A DNA stretch of 62,000 bases from Adiantum capillus-veneris (lineage: Eukaryota; Streptophyta; Polypodiopsida; Polypodiales; Pteridaceae). The DNA lies in contig CM043944.1 in NCBI GenBank assembly GCA_014529385.2, forward strand, positions 71,517,384 through 71,579,383, read 5' to 3'. Below, one piece after another: positions 1-11,663 of the stretch. The stretch's first letter is position 1, and every line of letters begins with the position of its first letter. Under the pieces are notes generated by a model. That model saw only the letters and a list, made by a program, of their open reading frames with translations. It was not told the DNA's origin and did no database searches. Made by a program: the position numbers and the translations under genes.

Positions 1-1155
1 TGAAGCCGTTGGTAGACCTACAATTGTATGTACTACCAACCCAATCTGCATCTCTGTAGCCACAGAGTTGCAACTCCATATCAGCCTTATAAAAGAGTGC
101 ATAATCCAAAGTAGCGCTAACATAACCCAAAATGCACCTCACTGCATCTAAGTGTGGTTTCTTGGGAGACTGCATAAACTAACTCACCAATCCAATTGTG
201 TAGCTCAAGTCTGGACATGAGATAGTCAAGTAGATCAAGCTGCCCACAATATTCATGTACATGATGGTAGCATTCTCAAGCACTTGACCTGCATCATTTC
301 CCAACTTCAAATTCTGATCTAAGAGCATTGCAAATGGCTTACAGTCAACCATACCATACTTTTTCAACATGTCTAAAGCATATTGCCTTTGTGACAACCA
401 TACACACTCTTCTATGCAAATAATTTCAATGCCCAAGAAATATTGTAAGTCTCCCAAGTCTTTCATCATACACCCTCTACTTCAGCCACATTATCACCTC
501 CAATAATTAAATCATCCACATAAATGCATATCACCACAATTCTTGCCTCATTCTTCCGCACATACAATGAATGATCTGCATCAGACATCTCAAAGCCCAA
601 TGAAATGAGGAATGTCACAATCCTCTCATACCAAGCTCTAGGTGCTTGCTTCAGTCCATGCTTCTTTAACCTGCATAGAAGGTCATGTAGCCTCATTGCA
701 TAACCTTGTGACTATTCCATATACATAACTTCCTCCAAGTCTCCATTCAAAAATGCATTTTTTACATCCATTTGCTTCAACACCCATTTAAATGTGACAA
801 CCACTACAATAAACACACAAATGGTAGCCATCTTGGCTAAGGGGTTGAATGTCTCCTCATATTCAATCCTATAAGTTTGTGCATAACCTTTGGCTATAAT
901 CCTTGCCTTGTAGCTAATCACACTACCATCAGCATTATGCTTTATTTCGTAAACCCATTTACATCCAATTATCTTTTTATAGTTTGGTAATAGCACCAAT
1001 TCCCATGTTCCATTTGCATCAAGTGAAACCATATCTTCATCCATAGCTTGCCACCATTTTTCATTTTTGACAACATCCTTAAAACATGTGGGTTCTACCT
1101 CCTCTATAATCTTTGCCATATATGCACAATGACGAGCTACATAGGTGTCACTCAT
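1..1155 (-). pseudogene. Copia-A reverse transcriptase / RNase H remnant
   Basis: Ty1/copia pol, read on the minus strand. 712-1155 encodes the start of the reverse transcriptase, with a WVYEIK..ADG..ARIIAKGYAQ-type block. 466-696 holds the catalytic YVDDLII motif. 179-469 gives the region after it (KDLGDLQYFLGIEI). The first ~180 bases still read as RNase H (DADWVGS-like). The pieces sit in different frames with stops between them, so the gene is dead. This element (called Copia-A here) continues off the left edge, and its 3' LTR is not in the window. Downstream parts of the same element are found to 4159 and again after the two later insertions, up to its primer-binding site at 16335-16349. 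Confidence 0.85.
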
Positions 1156-1479
1156 AAGTCAATCTTTGCACATGATTTCTTACTCTTTCTGACCTGTGTG
1201 GTCCAGGATCACTTCTAGGTGCCTTGTTTCCTACTTGCATCCTTCTTGCACCGGGAGTTTTCACAAAGGGTATGCCAAACTCCTCATCCAAACTCTACTC
1301 AGATCCACTACTATCTTCATCATCATGACCATCACTCAAATTTGGCAACTTAGGGGTATCGTTAACTTTTTCCTTCCCTTTCCTTGATACATTTGAAGAG
1401 TTAGCAGGGTTCACTCTTTCATGTAACCTGCCAATCCATGGATTCTCACCATGACCTACACTAGATGACCTTTGCGGCC

Positions 1480-2570
1480 AACTCAAGATTTATGATAGCG
1501 CACATGTATTTTTTGCATCCACATTCTCTCTTACATCATCCCCCAAATCATCTTTTACATCAGCGTACCAACTTGCCATTTCATAAAAACAACATTCTTG
1601 CTCACCCTCACTTTACTCATGATAGGATTGTAACACTTGTACCTTTTCTAGTCAAGGGAATAGCCAATGAACACACATTTTTTTGCTTTCGGATCAATCT
1701 TGCTTCTTAGCTCATCCTACACATGCACATAAGCAATACATCCAAACACTTTAAAATCTAATACATCCGAATTTTCACCACTTAACTTCAAGATTCTCTT
1801 CAGGTGTCATATCATGTACTACAACAGTAGGGGTCACGTTCATAATGTAAACACCTATAGCAACAACATAAGTCCAATAACAACGAGTCATGTTCTTCTT
1901 ATCATCAAAGCTCTCTACAATATGCCTATTCTTCTGCTCAGCAACACCATTTTGCTACGGAGTATACCTGCATGAAAATTGCCTCTAAATTCCATGCTTT
2001 TTCAAAAAACCATTGAATTCATTGGAGAAGGATTCTCTCCCTCCATCTCACCTGAGGCACTTTACATGTTTCTCAGTCTATTTTTTAACCATAACTTTAA
2101 AATTTGAAAGTGCATAAACACCTTGCTTTTTTGCTTCAGGAAAAAGACCCATATCTTCCTCGTATTGTCATCAATGAAACTCACGTAGTATCTACATCCA
2201 CCCATAGATGCAGTCTTTGACGGACCCATATATCTGTACGACCTAAATTCATTGCATTCTTGCCTACATGCTTATCATGAGGAACGGATTCTTTTTCACG
2301 CTTTCCAAATTGAGGAGCTTCACAAACTTTCTGCATCTCAGCAACTTTAAATGTTGGAAAACCTATAACCATCTTTTTAGTTTCCATCATCTTCAGGCTT
2401 TGCAAATTTACATTACCAATACGCTTGTGCCAAATCTCTATATCTGGAACAACACTTGCACCTTGTGCAAACATGGTAGCATTCACCTTGGACACATTTA
2501 CATCCAAAGTAAACATTCTGCCCACTTTCAAAGTAATACTTGCACCTTGTGCTTGCAAACATGGCAGCAT
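1480..2570 (-). pseudogene. Copia-A integrase / GAG-pre-integrase remnant
   Basis: Minus-strand copia integrase. The region near 1921-1960 encodes an NGVAEQKNRH-type motif, the segment carrying the catalytic Glu of the copia DDE integrase. Near 2390-2450 an IWHKRIGNVNLQSL-like stretch matches the GAG-pre-integrase zinc region (HxRxGH class), partly eroded. Stops and frameshifts interrupt the frame throughout. It lies between the RT remnant and the protease remnant, in canonical copia order (gag-PR-INT-RT-RH). Confidence 0.75.
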
Positions 2571-3120
2571 TCACCTCGGGCACATTTACATCCAAAGTAA
2601 AAATTCTTCTCGCTTTCTTTCCTTGCGCAACCAACCTTCCATTCTTCTTATGCTCTTCGACAAAGAGACCATCGTAGCTAAACATGACCTGCAAACCTTG
2701 CTCAACCATTTTCCCAATAGATACCAACTTCTTTGTGATGTTGGGTACATATAGTACATTAGCCAGGTACTTCACTTTATCATTTGTCATAGACAATGGC
2801 ACATTTTTGGTATGCATAATGATATATGCAATATCATCCCCAGTTTCTACATAACCAAGACTTTGTAAAGTCTGCAGTTTCTTGAACCATTCACTGTGAT
2901 TCATTATATGATTTGATGCACCCAAATCCACATACCATACACTATCACTAGATTTTTCCACATTTGCAGACATAGTATTCAGCATGTGTTGCACCACAAA
3001 TAGCCTCTTAGTCTCATCTACATTCCTGCTAGTTGTTGCATAATTGGTTTGATGCCTCCCGTCTAGACAGTCACGCTCAATGTGACCATGTATTCCACAA
3101 CCCCAACATACTACATTTCC
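2413..3120 (-). pseudogene. Copia-A protease and gag zinc-knuckle remnant
   Basis: A 194-codon minus ORF (2413-2997) begins with the copia aspartic-protease signature VWYVDLGASNHI. The family's DSGA is altered to DLGA here. Just upstream on the minus strand (about 3066-3107) another frame reads CWGCGIHGHIERDC, a CX2CX4HX4C gag zinc knuckle. Near 2460-2610 a block containing 'LDVNV(S/P)(K/E)VNA' is locally repeated, giving two near-copies about 110 bases apart. Frame breaks separate the parts. Confidence 0.75.
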
Positions 3121-3601
3121 GTGTTGACTTGCATTATTGTGCTACACATTTCCATGACCTCTTGGACTCCTCTTGCCTCGAAAGTTTTCTCGACCACCTG
3201 TGTTTTGACCTTGATTTTATTATGTTGTTGTGCTTGGTGATTGCCTCTTCCTTAGCCTTGTCCACAACCTGTACCACGTCCTCTTCCTCTTCCACTGTCA
3301 TTGAAAAAGACCTGTTTAGAATTGTCTCCATCCTGCGTAGAGGAGTCTTCCTCAAGTTTCTTCTCTTCCACAATCAGCAAGGACACCAAATCTGTGAATG
3401 AGGGAATGTTCTCTCAAATATGGATGCTAGTCTTGAACTGTTTGTATTCTCGACCCAAACCTAGCAAACAAACTTCTACTTTAACATCATCATTGACCGT
3501 AACACCCATCAACACATGTGACTCACATATATTCTTTATCTTCAACGAATAGTCGTTGATGGACATGTTTTCTTGTGCACAATATTCAACTCAGTCTTGA
3601 A

Positions 3602-4157
3602 CTACAACTTCCTTGCCTTTGTGTTGGTCACATCCAATGAAAGTAAAGTGTCCCAAGCCTCCTTAGGGGTATGAGCATCTTGTATGTGCCCAATCATAGT
3701 GTCTTGCACACTTACAAAAATCCAATACATGACCTTCCAAGCTCCTTGATTCCAATCTTTAAAAGTCTTTATTTGTGCAGCAATCGCACCTTCCCCTACT
3801 AGTAATGGTGATGTTGTCTCATGCTTTCCATCAATGTAGTCCCAATTACCTTTGACCATAAGGAAATTGGTCATTCTAAACTTGCAAGCATGGAACTTAT
3901 TCTTGTCCAGCTTCTCACTGACAATCTGGTTAAGCCCATCATTGTTTAACAACATGTTTCCAACCCTTCACCAAGTCTCTGATCACCTTGCTAGAAAAAT
4001 AGTCAATTACCACATCTAACAACAACCTACGTACATATGCTTGTTTCACTGTGCTAAATAGTATATGTGCACATTGTAGCCAAACCGATGCTTTTTGCAC
4101 CACTAATATGTAGATTTGTAAAATCCCAAACCTTAGCGTTTCTGCATACAAACACAC
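3602..4157 (-). pseudogene. Copia-A gag N-terminal remnant
   Basis: The minus ORF 3602-3955 reads as a copia Gag N-terminus (UBN2/Retrotran_gag type): KLDKNKFHACKFRMTNFLMVKGNW and KEAWDTLLSLDVT-like segments, with short motifs typical of 'W..L...F'. The region 3939-4157 is the 5' untranslated leader side. The CACTA element interrupts it at 4163; the leader resumes at 11878 after that element. Nothing suggests it is expressed. Confidence 0.7.
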
Positions 4158-4159
4158 TC

Positions 4160-4174
4160 TAACACTACAAGAGG
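4160..4174 (+). repeat. CACTA left end: TSD TAA plus 12-bp TIR
   Basis: TAA (4160-4162) is followed by CACTACAAGAGG (4163-4174). The TIR is the exact reverse complement of 11863-11874, and the TAA recurs immediately after the right end. Confidence 0.95.
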
Positions 4175-4187
4175 CTATTCATATTAG

Positions 4188-4300
4188 CGACGCTCACACA
4201 GCGACGCTCAAAAAAAAAATTCTCGGCGTCGCTATGAGCGTCGCAAATTTACAAAGAAATTTGCGACGCTCATAGCGACGTTCATAGCGACGCCGGCTGG
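4188..4300 (+). repeat. Left subterminal repeats of the CACTA element
   Basis: Several copies of GCGACGCTC / GAGCGTCGC lie in both orientations within about 110 bases of the left end. In En/Spm-type elements such arrays are binding sites of the TnpA-type protein. That role is inferred here from position and repetition. Confidence 0.8.
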
Positions 4301-4381
4301 GCTAAAAAAATAACCGAGCGCGCCCAAAAACTCAAATCTCAGATCTGAGTTTTTCGGCGCCCTCAAGCAAGGAGCAGGTAA

Positions 4382-4431
<50 letters not shown>

Positions 4432-4553
4432 CACACACACATACACACACGAGGAGAGGAAGGAGAGCCAGGTATGCTCCTTCCCTCTCCTCATTCTCAT
4501 GTTCCCTTCCCCTCTTTCTCTCTCCCTCTCTCTCTCTCTCTCTTTTTCTTCTC

Positions 4554-4584
<31 letters not shown>

Positions 4585-4702
4585 AGAGGAAGGAGAGCCA
4601 GGTATGCTCCTTCCCTCTCCTCATTCTCATGTTCCCTTCCCCTCTTTCTCTCTCCCTCTCTCTCTCTCTCACACACACACATACACACACACACATAGTG
4701 TT

Positions 4703-4738
<36 letters not shown>

Positions 4739-4740
4739 AA
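4382..4740 (+). repeat. 130-bp tandem repeat built from (CT)n and (AC)n microsatellites
   Basis: The block beginning GAGGAGAGGAAGGAGAGCC starts at 4451 and again at 4581 (period 130). It is separated by (CT)n and (CA)n tracts, with a partial third copy of the CT/CA part to about 4698 and then (GA)n. Long open frames here on both strands are low-complexity artefacts. Confidence 0.85.
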
Positions 4741-4750
4741 CAAAAACAAA

Positions 4751-4945
4751 AACGCACACACACATTGAGAGAGAAAAAGAGAGAGAGAGCATGCATAAAC
4801 AAAAAACGCACGCATTGAGAGAGGAAAAGAGAGAGAGAACATGCATAAACAAAAAACGCACACAATTGAGAGAGGAAAAGAGAGAGAAAACATGCATACG
4901 ATCCAAAAAAACGCACACACATTGAGAGAGAAAGAGAGAGAAACT
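4751..4945 (+). repeat. ~50-bp tandem repeats, GA-rich
   Basis: Four imperfect copies of a unit ACGCACACA-ATTGAGAGAGGAAA...CATGCATA-AACAAAAA begin near 4752, 4807, 4857 and 4912. The spacing is about 50-56 bases. Confidence 0.8.
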
Positions 4946-5102
4946 AATTTAACGTCGTAGGAAACTAATTAAAATTAAAAGAACTAAAGATCTAGCCGAC
5001 GAGGAGTTGAACTCAAGACCTATTATTCAAGAGGGAAATGGCATAATCAATCTATCATACTTGGCATGGGTGATAGAAAGGTTATACCATTTATCTCTTT
5101 TT

Positions 5103-5299
5103 ATTGGCACACACATCCACACACGCGCACACACACAAGAAGAAGAGAGTTATAACGTCGTAGAAAACTATCTTAAAAGACGTTAAAGATTAGGTTATAT
5201 GTAGACTTACATTAAATTAGATTTAGGTTTATTTTTAACTAGATTTACGTTTATTTACGCTAGATTTAGATTTACGTTATATTAGATTAGATTTAGGTC
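5103..5299 (+). repeat. Direct repeat flanking the HIPP piece, left copy
   Basis: CA-microsatellite, then AAGAAGAAGAGAGTT, then a ~110-bp AT-rich block containing GACGTTAAAGATTAGG and repeated ATTTAGGTTTA/ATTTACGTTTA words. The block recurs at about 5792-5960 with a few differences, so the HIPP piece lies between direct repeats. Confidence 0.75.
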
Positions 5300-5659
5300 T
5301 CCATAGACTGCGATGCCTGCATGAAGCGGGTGAAGAAAGCCCTCAATGGAATATAGGGTATTGCTGCCTTCACTCATGGTGGGCTCCGTCGATCCAAAAG
5401 TATTGGTGAAATGTCTTCAGAAGATAGGGAAGAAGGTGGATCTTCAGGGCGGCAAGAGTCACTACATCCCCGACACAATGACCATCTAGACAACCTCTAG
5501 TCATTCAACAGCAACTTCAAAGTTAGTAACAAGAGCAAGAACGGTCTAAACGGCCAATTGCTGTCGTCAGATGTGGATGGAGATGAGGCAGCGTCACCGT
5601 CGGAAGTTAACTCTCACATCTTTAGTGATGAGAATGCCAACTCTTGTCGAGTTATGTGA
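5297..5659 (+). pseudogene. Captured HIPP (heavy-metal-associated isoprenylated plant protein) fragment
   Basis: Starting after an AG that could be a splice acceptor, the frame reads VSIDCDACMKRVKKALNGI. This is an HMA-domain start with the metal-binding CxxC (codons 5309-5320). A +1 frame at 5388-5489 reads VDPKVLVKCLQKIGKKVDL, the usual second half of a plant HMA domain. The original frame then resumes (Asn/Ser/Lys- and Asp/Glu-rich tail) and ends in CRVM-stop (5645-5659), a CaaX prenylation box typical of HIPPs. Known HIPPs have an exon boundary just before this HMA segment, which fits exon capture. Breaks seen are TAG at 5354-5356, TAG at 5498-5500 and two compensating frame changes. It lies inside the CACTA element in the same orientation as its genes. 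I infer transduplication of a host gene; the HMA assignment is strong, the tail less so. Confidence 0.72.
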
Positions 5660-5790
5660 AAAATTATGTGTTAAATCAGTTTTAAGGTTCTTATAATCCC
5701 TGTTAGTTTAGTTCTTTGTTTTTAATATAACATAATTTACGTTAGATTTAGATTTATGTTATATTAGATTAGACTTAGGTTTATTTAGGT

Positions 5791-5828
<38 letters not shown>

Positions 5829-6260
5829 GAAGAAGAGAGTTTTAACATCGTAGGAAACTATCCCAAAAGACGTTAAAGATTAGGTTAGATGTAGACTTAC
5901 GTTAAATTAGATTTAGGTTTATTTTTAGTTAGATTTACGTTTATTTAGATTTACGCTTATTTACGTTAGATCGAGTCCACACAAGAATTACTTACGGTTT
6001 AGGGTTTAGAGTTAGACGAACAGTGAAAAGATCTACTGTGAAAAGATGTTAAGATGCTGTGAAGTGCTACAGCTAGAGAAGAGGCAAAGGGGTTTTGTCC
6101 ACTACATGCAGTATCATGTAGACGTGGGTGTGTAGATTTCTTGTACCCACAAATATAGGTATTGACCAATAAAGACGAGATTATAACCCGGTGGTTCTGA
6201 TCTCCGTGCACCTCTAGACCGAGGTGTGCGGGGATTGGACATGACTAGAGAATGTGAGGT

Positions 6261-6310
<50 letters not shown>

Positions 6311-6372
6311 GATGAAGAATGCCAATAGAATATTAAATTTGTTGTCCAGGTTATAAGTTTTTTATCCTCATT
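5660..6372 (+). other. CACTA 5' non-coding region
   Basis: Holds the right copy of the direct repeat (5792-5960, preceded by an (AC)n tract at ~5793-5826), an unassigned stretch 5990-6250 and a (GA)n tract at ~6258-6308. It presumably includes the TNP2 promoter. No gene was recognised. A 70-codon minus ORF at 5999-6211 has no recognisable motif. Confidence 0.6.
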
Positions 6373-9300
6373 ATGAGTAGCGACGAGGATGTGGGACCAT
6401 CCAACCGAAACACCTATCTCTCAACGAGGGTCTTATGTCCTTGTAATCAATGCAAGCATGCTGTGCGACGGACAAGACGTGTTTCTTTGCAGCACGTTCG
6501 TGAATTTGGCGAGTTCAATCCATCTATTATAGATTGAGTTGTTGCCAATTATAACTCGTCGGACTCTGACGCTGGCCAACAAGCAGCAATCTTGCAACCC
6601 AATAGACGTGTTCGCAGGCGCTTTGGTGAAGCAGCATATGTGAGGCCACAAGATGTAGCCTCTAACAACTCGGGGGATGATCATGCAAAGCACATTCCCA
6701 ATGAGGCAATGTTTGAGCCCGAGATTGATGAAATGATCGAGACGATCATGGATTCAGAAAGGCTTATCTATGATGATATGAAAAGTGAAGCCGATACGCC
6801 ATTGTATAATGGAGCACGTATGTCTAGATTGAAAGCACTCCTGGTTCTTCTCAACATGCAGGCAAAGTTTGGATGGAGTGATACTAGTGTCACAACGCTT
6901 TTCAGGTGATCTATTATAATTAGTTTACTTTAATAAAACTCTAAATGTATAATGATCTGATAGATTTTTACACGACTGTATCATATTTTTATGTTGTGTA
7001 GATTGCTGAAAGAGCACATACTACCAGCTGACAATGTGATGCCAGATTCCCGAGATGAAGCAAGAAAGATTTTGCGAAACTTGGGGATGGATTACAATTC
7101 TATCCACGCTTGTCCTAATGACTGCATTCTTTTCAGAGGGGAATACATAGACATGGAGAAGTGTCCGAAATGTGATTCCGAAAGATATCGAGTAGATCTC
7201 CACGGGACAAAAATTCCACAAAAGGTTTTGCGACATTTCCCTCTGCTTCCTCGCATCAAGCATTTCTTCGAATGTAAGTCCATGGCCGCCCTAGCATCAT
7301 GGCATGAGGAGAATAAATCTTCGGATGGTGTGCTACGAATTCCTGCAGATTGCGTAGCGTGGAAACATATAGATGGAACATGGTCGGATTTTGCCAGGGA
7401 AGCTCGAAATTTGCGCTTAGGCCTGGCTATGGATGGCGTAAATCCATTTGGTCAAAGATCAACATCTTACAGTGTATGGCCCGTTGTCATCGTCAACTAC
7501 AACATTCCCCCGTGGTTGACTACGAAGAAGGGGCACCTATGGCTAAGCTTGATTGTGCCAGGGCGATATAAAGTGGGGAATATGGATGTGTATCTTCGTC
7601 CACTATTGGAAGAGCTACAACAATTGTGGATTGGCATAGAGGTGGTGGATATGAGCCGACACACAGGACGACGGAATGCTTTGATCAGAGGCATTCTAAT
7701 GTGGACCATGCATGACTATCCCGGGCTAACAGAATGCTCAGGTGATCTATTGACACTCCTCACTCAGACACTGTAAATCTTGTTTTTTCCCATAGTTGAT
7801 CTATTATCATGTGTATACATGCAGGGCTTCAAACAAGCAGATACAGAGCATGTGTCACATGTGGACCTAGACTGAATGCACGTAGGGCACCCTCACTGAA
7901 GAAGCAAATCTACGAAGGTCATCAAGCGTATCTTCCAGAGAATCATGTGTTACGCGACGGCTTTTTGGTAAGAGAGCCACCAAGGATGTCTGCACAAGCA
8001 TGGTTAGAGCAGAAGGAGATGTGCGATGACGGATTGCCTCCAGGGATGAAGAGACTATCTCTATGGTACGAGTTACCATACTGGCCCCGACTCATGATCA
8101 ATCACTTGCTCAATCCAATGCACATATTCAAGGTTGCCATTGAGGGATGTTTGTCTCTCGCCATCCGTAACACAATCTACAAACTTGCAAAGCTGGTGCA
8201 ATGGATCTCACAAAAGGAGATCAACGTAGACTCCATACCATTCGCCAAACTAAATGCTGCGGAGCTTGTGTGCATGTTTGAGAAACATTTTCCTACTACA
8301 ATGCTAACCATTCAGGTGCATCTTCTTGTTCACATAGTTGATGAGGTGGAAATAGCTGGCACAGTTCATTCCAGATGGATGTTCTTCTTAGAGCGTTTCA
8401 TGAAAACGCTTAAGGGATATGTGCGTCAAAAGGCACGTCCGGAGGGTAGCATGGCAGAAGGTTGGTTGGTATCAGAGTCCCTAGTGTACATTGGAGAGTG
8501 GCTAGACGGATTTGATAAATCTCGGGACACGCTATGGCGAACCATAGATGATGAGCGCATATCTGGGATTGTCATGTGCAATCTCGGTGTTGAGAAGAAG
8601 ATGACGGAAGATCTAGAGGCTAAAATCAACCGATTTTGCATGCTTCACAATCCAGTGATGCAAAAGTGGATTTCACAATATGAGGATGCAAAGCAAGAGC
8701 GACAAAGGGCACGAATCGAGTGGAGACGGGGAAGACGACCACCGATGCACTATCCAGCGGTTCTGGAGAGCCTACCAACCTTCATGAGCTTAAGATGGTT
8801 GCACAACCAATTGAAAAGCGCACAACAATGCGGTGACGAAGTGACTGAAGAAGAGTGGGAGTACTCTCGGGGTTGCGCGACCAAGGTAAGTTTGCAATGT
8901 ACGACTAGCAAGTGACTTTATTTATAAACGTTTGAACGGCCACTCATAATCTTTGTTCGTTGTAGTATAAGTCATACACAGCAGCATGGTGTAAAGGTCG
9001 ACATTTTAGGGTGGAACAAATCGACAAAAAGCGTTTTACTCAAGATTGTGTAATCATGGCAAAATTTGAACAGTCTAGTCGACGACGTTCCTCTGATGCA
9101 GATCCTGTGGTGGCGGAACTCACTTACTTCGGCACGCTGCAAGAGATTTTGAGGATCGATTACAGAGGATTTTTTGTCGACTTGTTTGACGTGCAATGGT
9201 TCAAGATAATCATGGAGGGTCGCAACGCTACTGTGCGTAGAGGAGAGTCTGGTTTTCTTGAGGTGGATTCTACTAAGAAATGGACTGACCTAAGAGACAC

Positions 9301-9718
9301 TTTCGTACTACCCGAGCATTGTGAACAAGTAAGTATGTAAATAGTTAACATCCCCCTTTTACAAGTTATGTGCTTGAAAGCTCTCATGTAAGTTATGTGG
9401 CTCTGGCAGGTAATATTTCATCCTACAAAGTCTACATCAAACTGGTGGTACGTCGTAGAGGTAGCCCCTCGTAGTGCAAGGACGTATGAAGGCTACCATG
9501 TGCCAATCACAACGACATCAATGGAGGAGATCAAAGAAGATGCTCAATCAGAAGCCGTTGCGGTGGTGCCAGACGAGCATCAAGATGCTACTACTCTATA
9601 TGGGGTGCATGCAGAGGAGCTACAAAATGAAACAGAGGATATGTGTTTAAACGGAGAGCTCTATATAGATATAGGAAGTTATGCTGAGTTATGCGAGGAT
9701 GAGAGAGAGATCTCTTAA
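6373..9718 (+). CDS. TNP2-like CACTA transposase (five exons, one premature stop)
   Basis: Proposed exons are 6373-6905, 7002-7741, 7825-8885, 8966-9328 and 9410-9718. Every junction is GT-AG and phase-consistent, giving about 1,001 codons. Exon 1 has a Transpos_assoc-like CPCNQC cluster near residues 22-27. Exon 2 carries the Transposase_21 region (IHACPNDCILF, CPKC, DGVNPFG, MWTMHDYPG). Exon 3 carries the ELPYW...MHI block and the DUF4218-like region (VHIVDEVE..G.VHSRWMF). Exons 4-5 look like DUF4216 (LTYFGTLQEI, VQWFKI, NWWYVV). The protein catalyses excision and integration by binding the ends of the element. TGA at 6535-6537 (codon 55) interrupts exon 1. The usual LDVMH motif reads LNPMH, possibly losing an acidic residue. 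The coding frame is otherwise open, so inactivation looks recent. Exon borders are inferred. Confidence 0.88.
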
Positions 9719-9990
9719 AGCCACAAATATTGTATTTGAACAATTTTGCTCCGTGTTGTAAAAGCTCTGGCTCTCTAAGTACCTTCCATGGTGTATAACG
9801 CTCTTTTCTACTCGCGCTCACATCTTTTGATTGAAAATTCTGAGTTTTCGACTTGCCTCTTCTATCACTCAATTCATTGCGTCATTGTATTTATATGCGT
9901 CATTACGTCATTGTATTTAATGGTCTTTGCGTCATTGTCTACTCTATTCATTCAATATTAAGTTTAAATATTCGTGTGTTTAATGCAGGT

Positions 9991-11300
9991 ATGGATGATG
10001 AGGAGTTTCTTTCTTCTTTGTCACCGCAGCAGAGACAGTGGTACGTGGAGCGTCATCGCTCTGGCGCATCATCGCGCGTTCCTACTCCATCCGCATCTCC
10101 CTCTCTTTCGGAGCATTCGGCGCGCTCCGAAGCTTCGGCGTCGACGAGATGAGCTTCACACTCGTCTAGACACCGGCGCTCTAGTGGTGGCGGTGGCGGT
10201 TGTTGTGGGGATTCCGCCACCGATGCCTCCACACCGCCTCGTGTTCGACGAGGCTCTTTACCCTCCCCTTCTTTGCCCGCCCCCACACCAGCCACAGCAT
10301 CGCCATCTACGCCAGGTTTTGCACGACTGACTGTTCCTAGAAGCTACACACCTCTACCTACTCCGCCAGGAGCCACCCCACTCGACACTCCTCGCTTCGG
10401 GGCCCAGACGCCGGTGGAGACACCTGACGTCCGTACCCCCATTGACACGCCGCTAGAGACCCCTGTCGGGACACTCAGGTTCACGCGTCACCGGCCAGAG
10501 GGCTTGCCTTACTCCGTCGACATCAGCGGCGGCATCATCATGGATGATGACGGCAAGAAGGTGATCTCGCGCATGCGTGGTCTTTGCTCTCAGCTGTTTA
10601 GACACTACATACTAAACAAATGGAGTGAAGTACCAAGTGATTTAAAAAACAGAGTCATCAGCATACTTCATGATGAGTTTCCCGTTCCAACACGGGATCA
10701 GCGCTTCAATGAAGACCTGATGAAGATTCGAATGCGCGAATACTGCAAACACAAGCGTTCCGAAGTGCAAAAAGCAATCAAGAATGGGTGGAACAGGCCA
10801 GATTGGCTGGCCAAAGAAGATTGGAAGAATGCGAAGAAAGCAGCGCGCGAGAATCCCGACAAGTGGAAGCAACAAAAGGATGCAGCCAGAGCACGAGTAG
10901 AGGCAGGGAGCTCGCACCACTTGGGGAGCGGTGGATGGGCATCATTTGAGGCCGATTTTGTAAGTGTTTTCACATTGCTCTTTATGTTCGATAGTTTAGG
11001 GTTTATGAGTTTTTTAATTCTAACATAATGAAATCTTTGTATGTTTTGACAGTGGTCGATGACAGGACGTGATCCCACACCGTACGAGCGCGAGTACGCA
11101 GGCAGGAAGGGCTTAAACGCCCTGATGGACATTCTCAGTTCTCGCGGCGGCATGGTTAGTATTAGGGTTTACTCTTTTTTATTTTTTGTATTGTTTTATA
11201 AATGTCGTTATATGTTTATACTTACTGAAAGCTGTCTTATTGTCTTTTTTTGCAGAATCCGACAGATACGCCGCTTGGACGCGATGAGACGTCTAACTAG
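9991..11300 (+). CDS. Ptta/En-Spm-type (TnpA-like) CACTA accessory gene, three exons, one premature stop
   Basis: Exons are 9991-10959, 11053-11154 and 11256-11300, joined at GT-AG introns in phase 0. The N-terminal half is Ser/Pro/Thr-rich with repeated TP and DTP/ETP motifs. The C-terminal half is basic and helical (VKKA-type runs, KWKQQKDAARARVEAGSSHHLGSGG-like in short motifs), matching the plant transposase Ptta/En/Spm family (Transposase_24). The second exon reads TGRDPTPYE and the last ends RDETSN. In the family this protein binds the subterminal repeats and assists TNP2. TGA at 10150-10152 (codon 54) breaks an otherwise continuous frame; the context AGA-TGA-GCT suggests a CGA-to-TGA change. 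It follows TNP2 by ~270 bp in the same direction, as in other CACTA elements. Confidence 0.8.
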
Positions 11301-11663
11301 ACGACGTCAGTTTAGCCGTAGCTAGATAGCATTAGTTTAGGGTTTCTCATAGCTTATGTATCATGAGACGGATTTTATACGTCTTTTTGAACCATGTATA
11401 TTATTACATTTGTCACCGCAGTTCCTTTTGCCAATCAATTCTTTATGCCTATGATGTTGTACAATTGTCATTATTACATTTGCCAATCAATTCATTTTGC
11501 CTATGATGTGTACAATTGTCAATTTTGCAAACAATGCGTCTTGTGGGTGACTATTTTGGGTCTATTATCTACCCTTGCACTTTTTTTAAAAAGTGAATCA
11601 AGTACAATATGGTTGATGGGTGGCAGGGCATTCAATGCCCTGCCACCAAAAAAAAATTCTCTC

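Noticed and set aside
4232-4925. Long open frames (up to 228 codons) on both strands in 4232-4925
   Set aside because: They translate (CT)n/(GA)n/(AC)n repeats into SLSLSL, RERERE and CVCVCV; purely compositional.
5985-6010. Telomere-like TTTAGGG words (also at 10990-11000 and 31780-31850)
   Set aside because: Only one to three isolated copies, no array.
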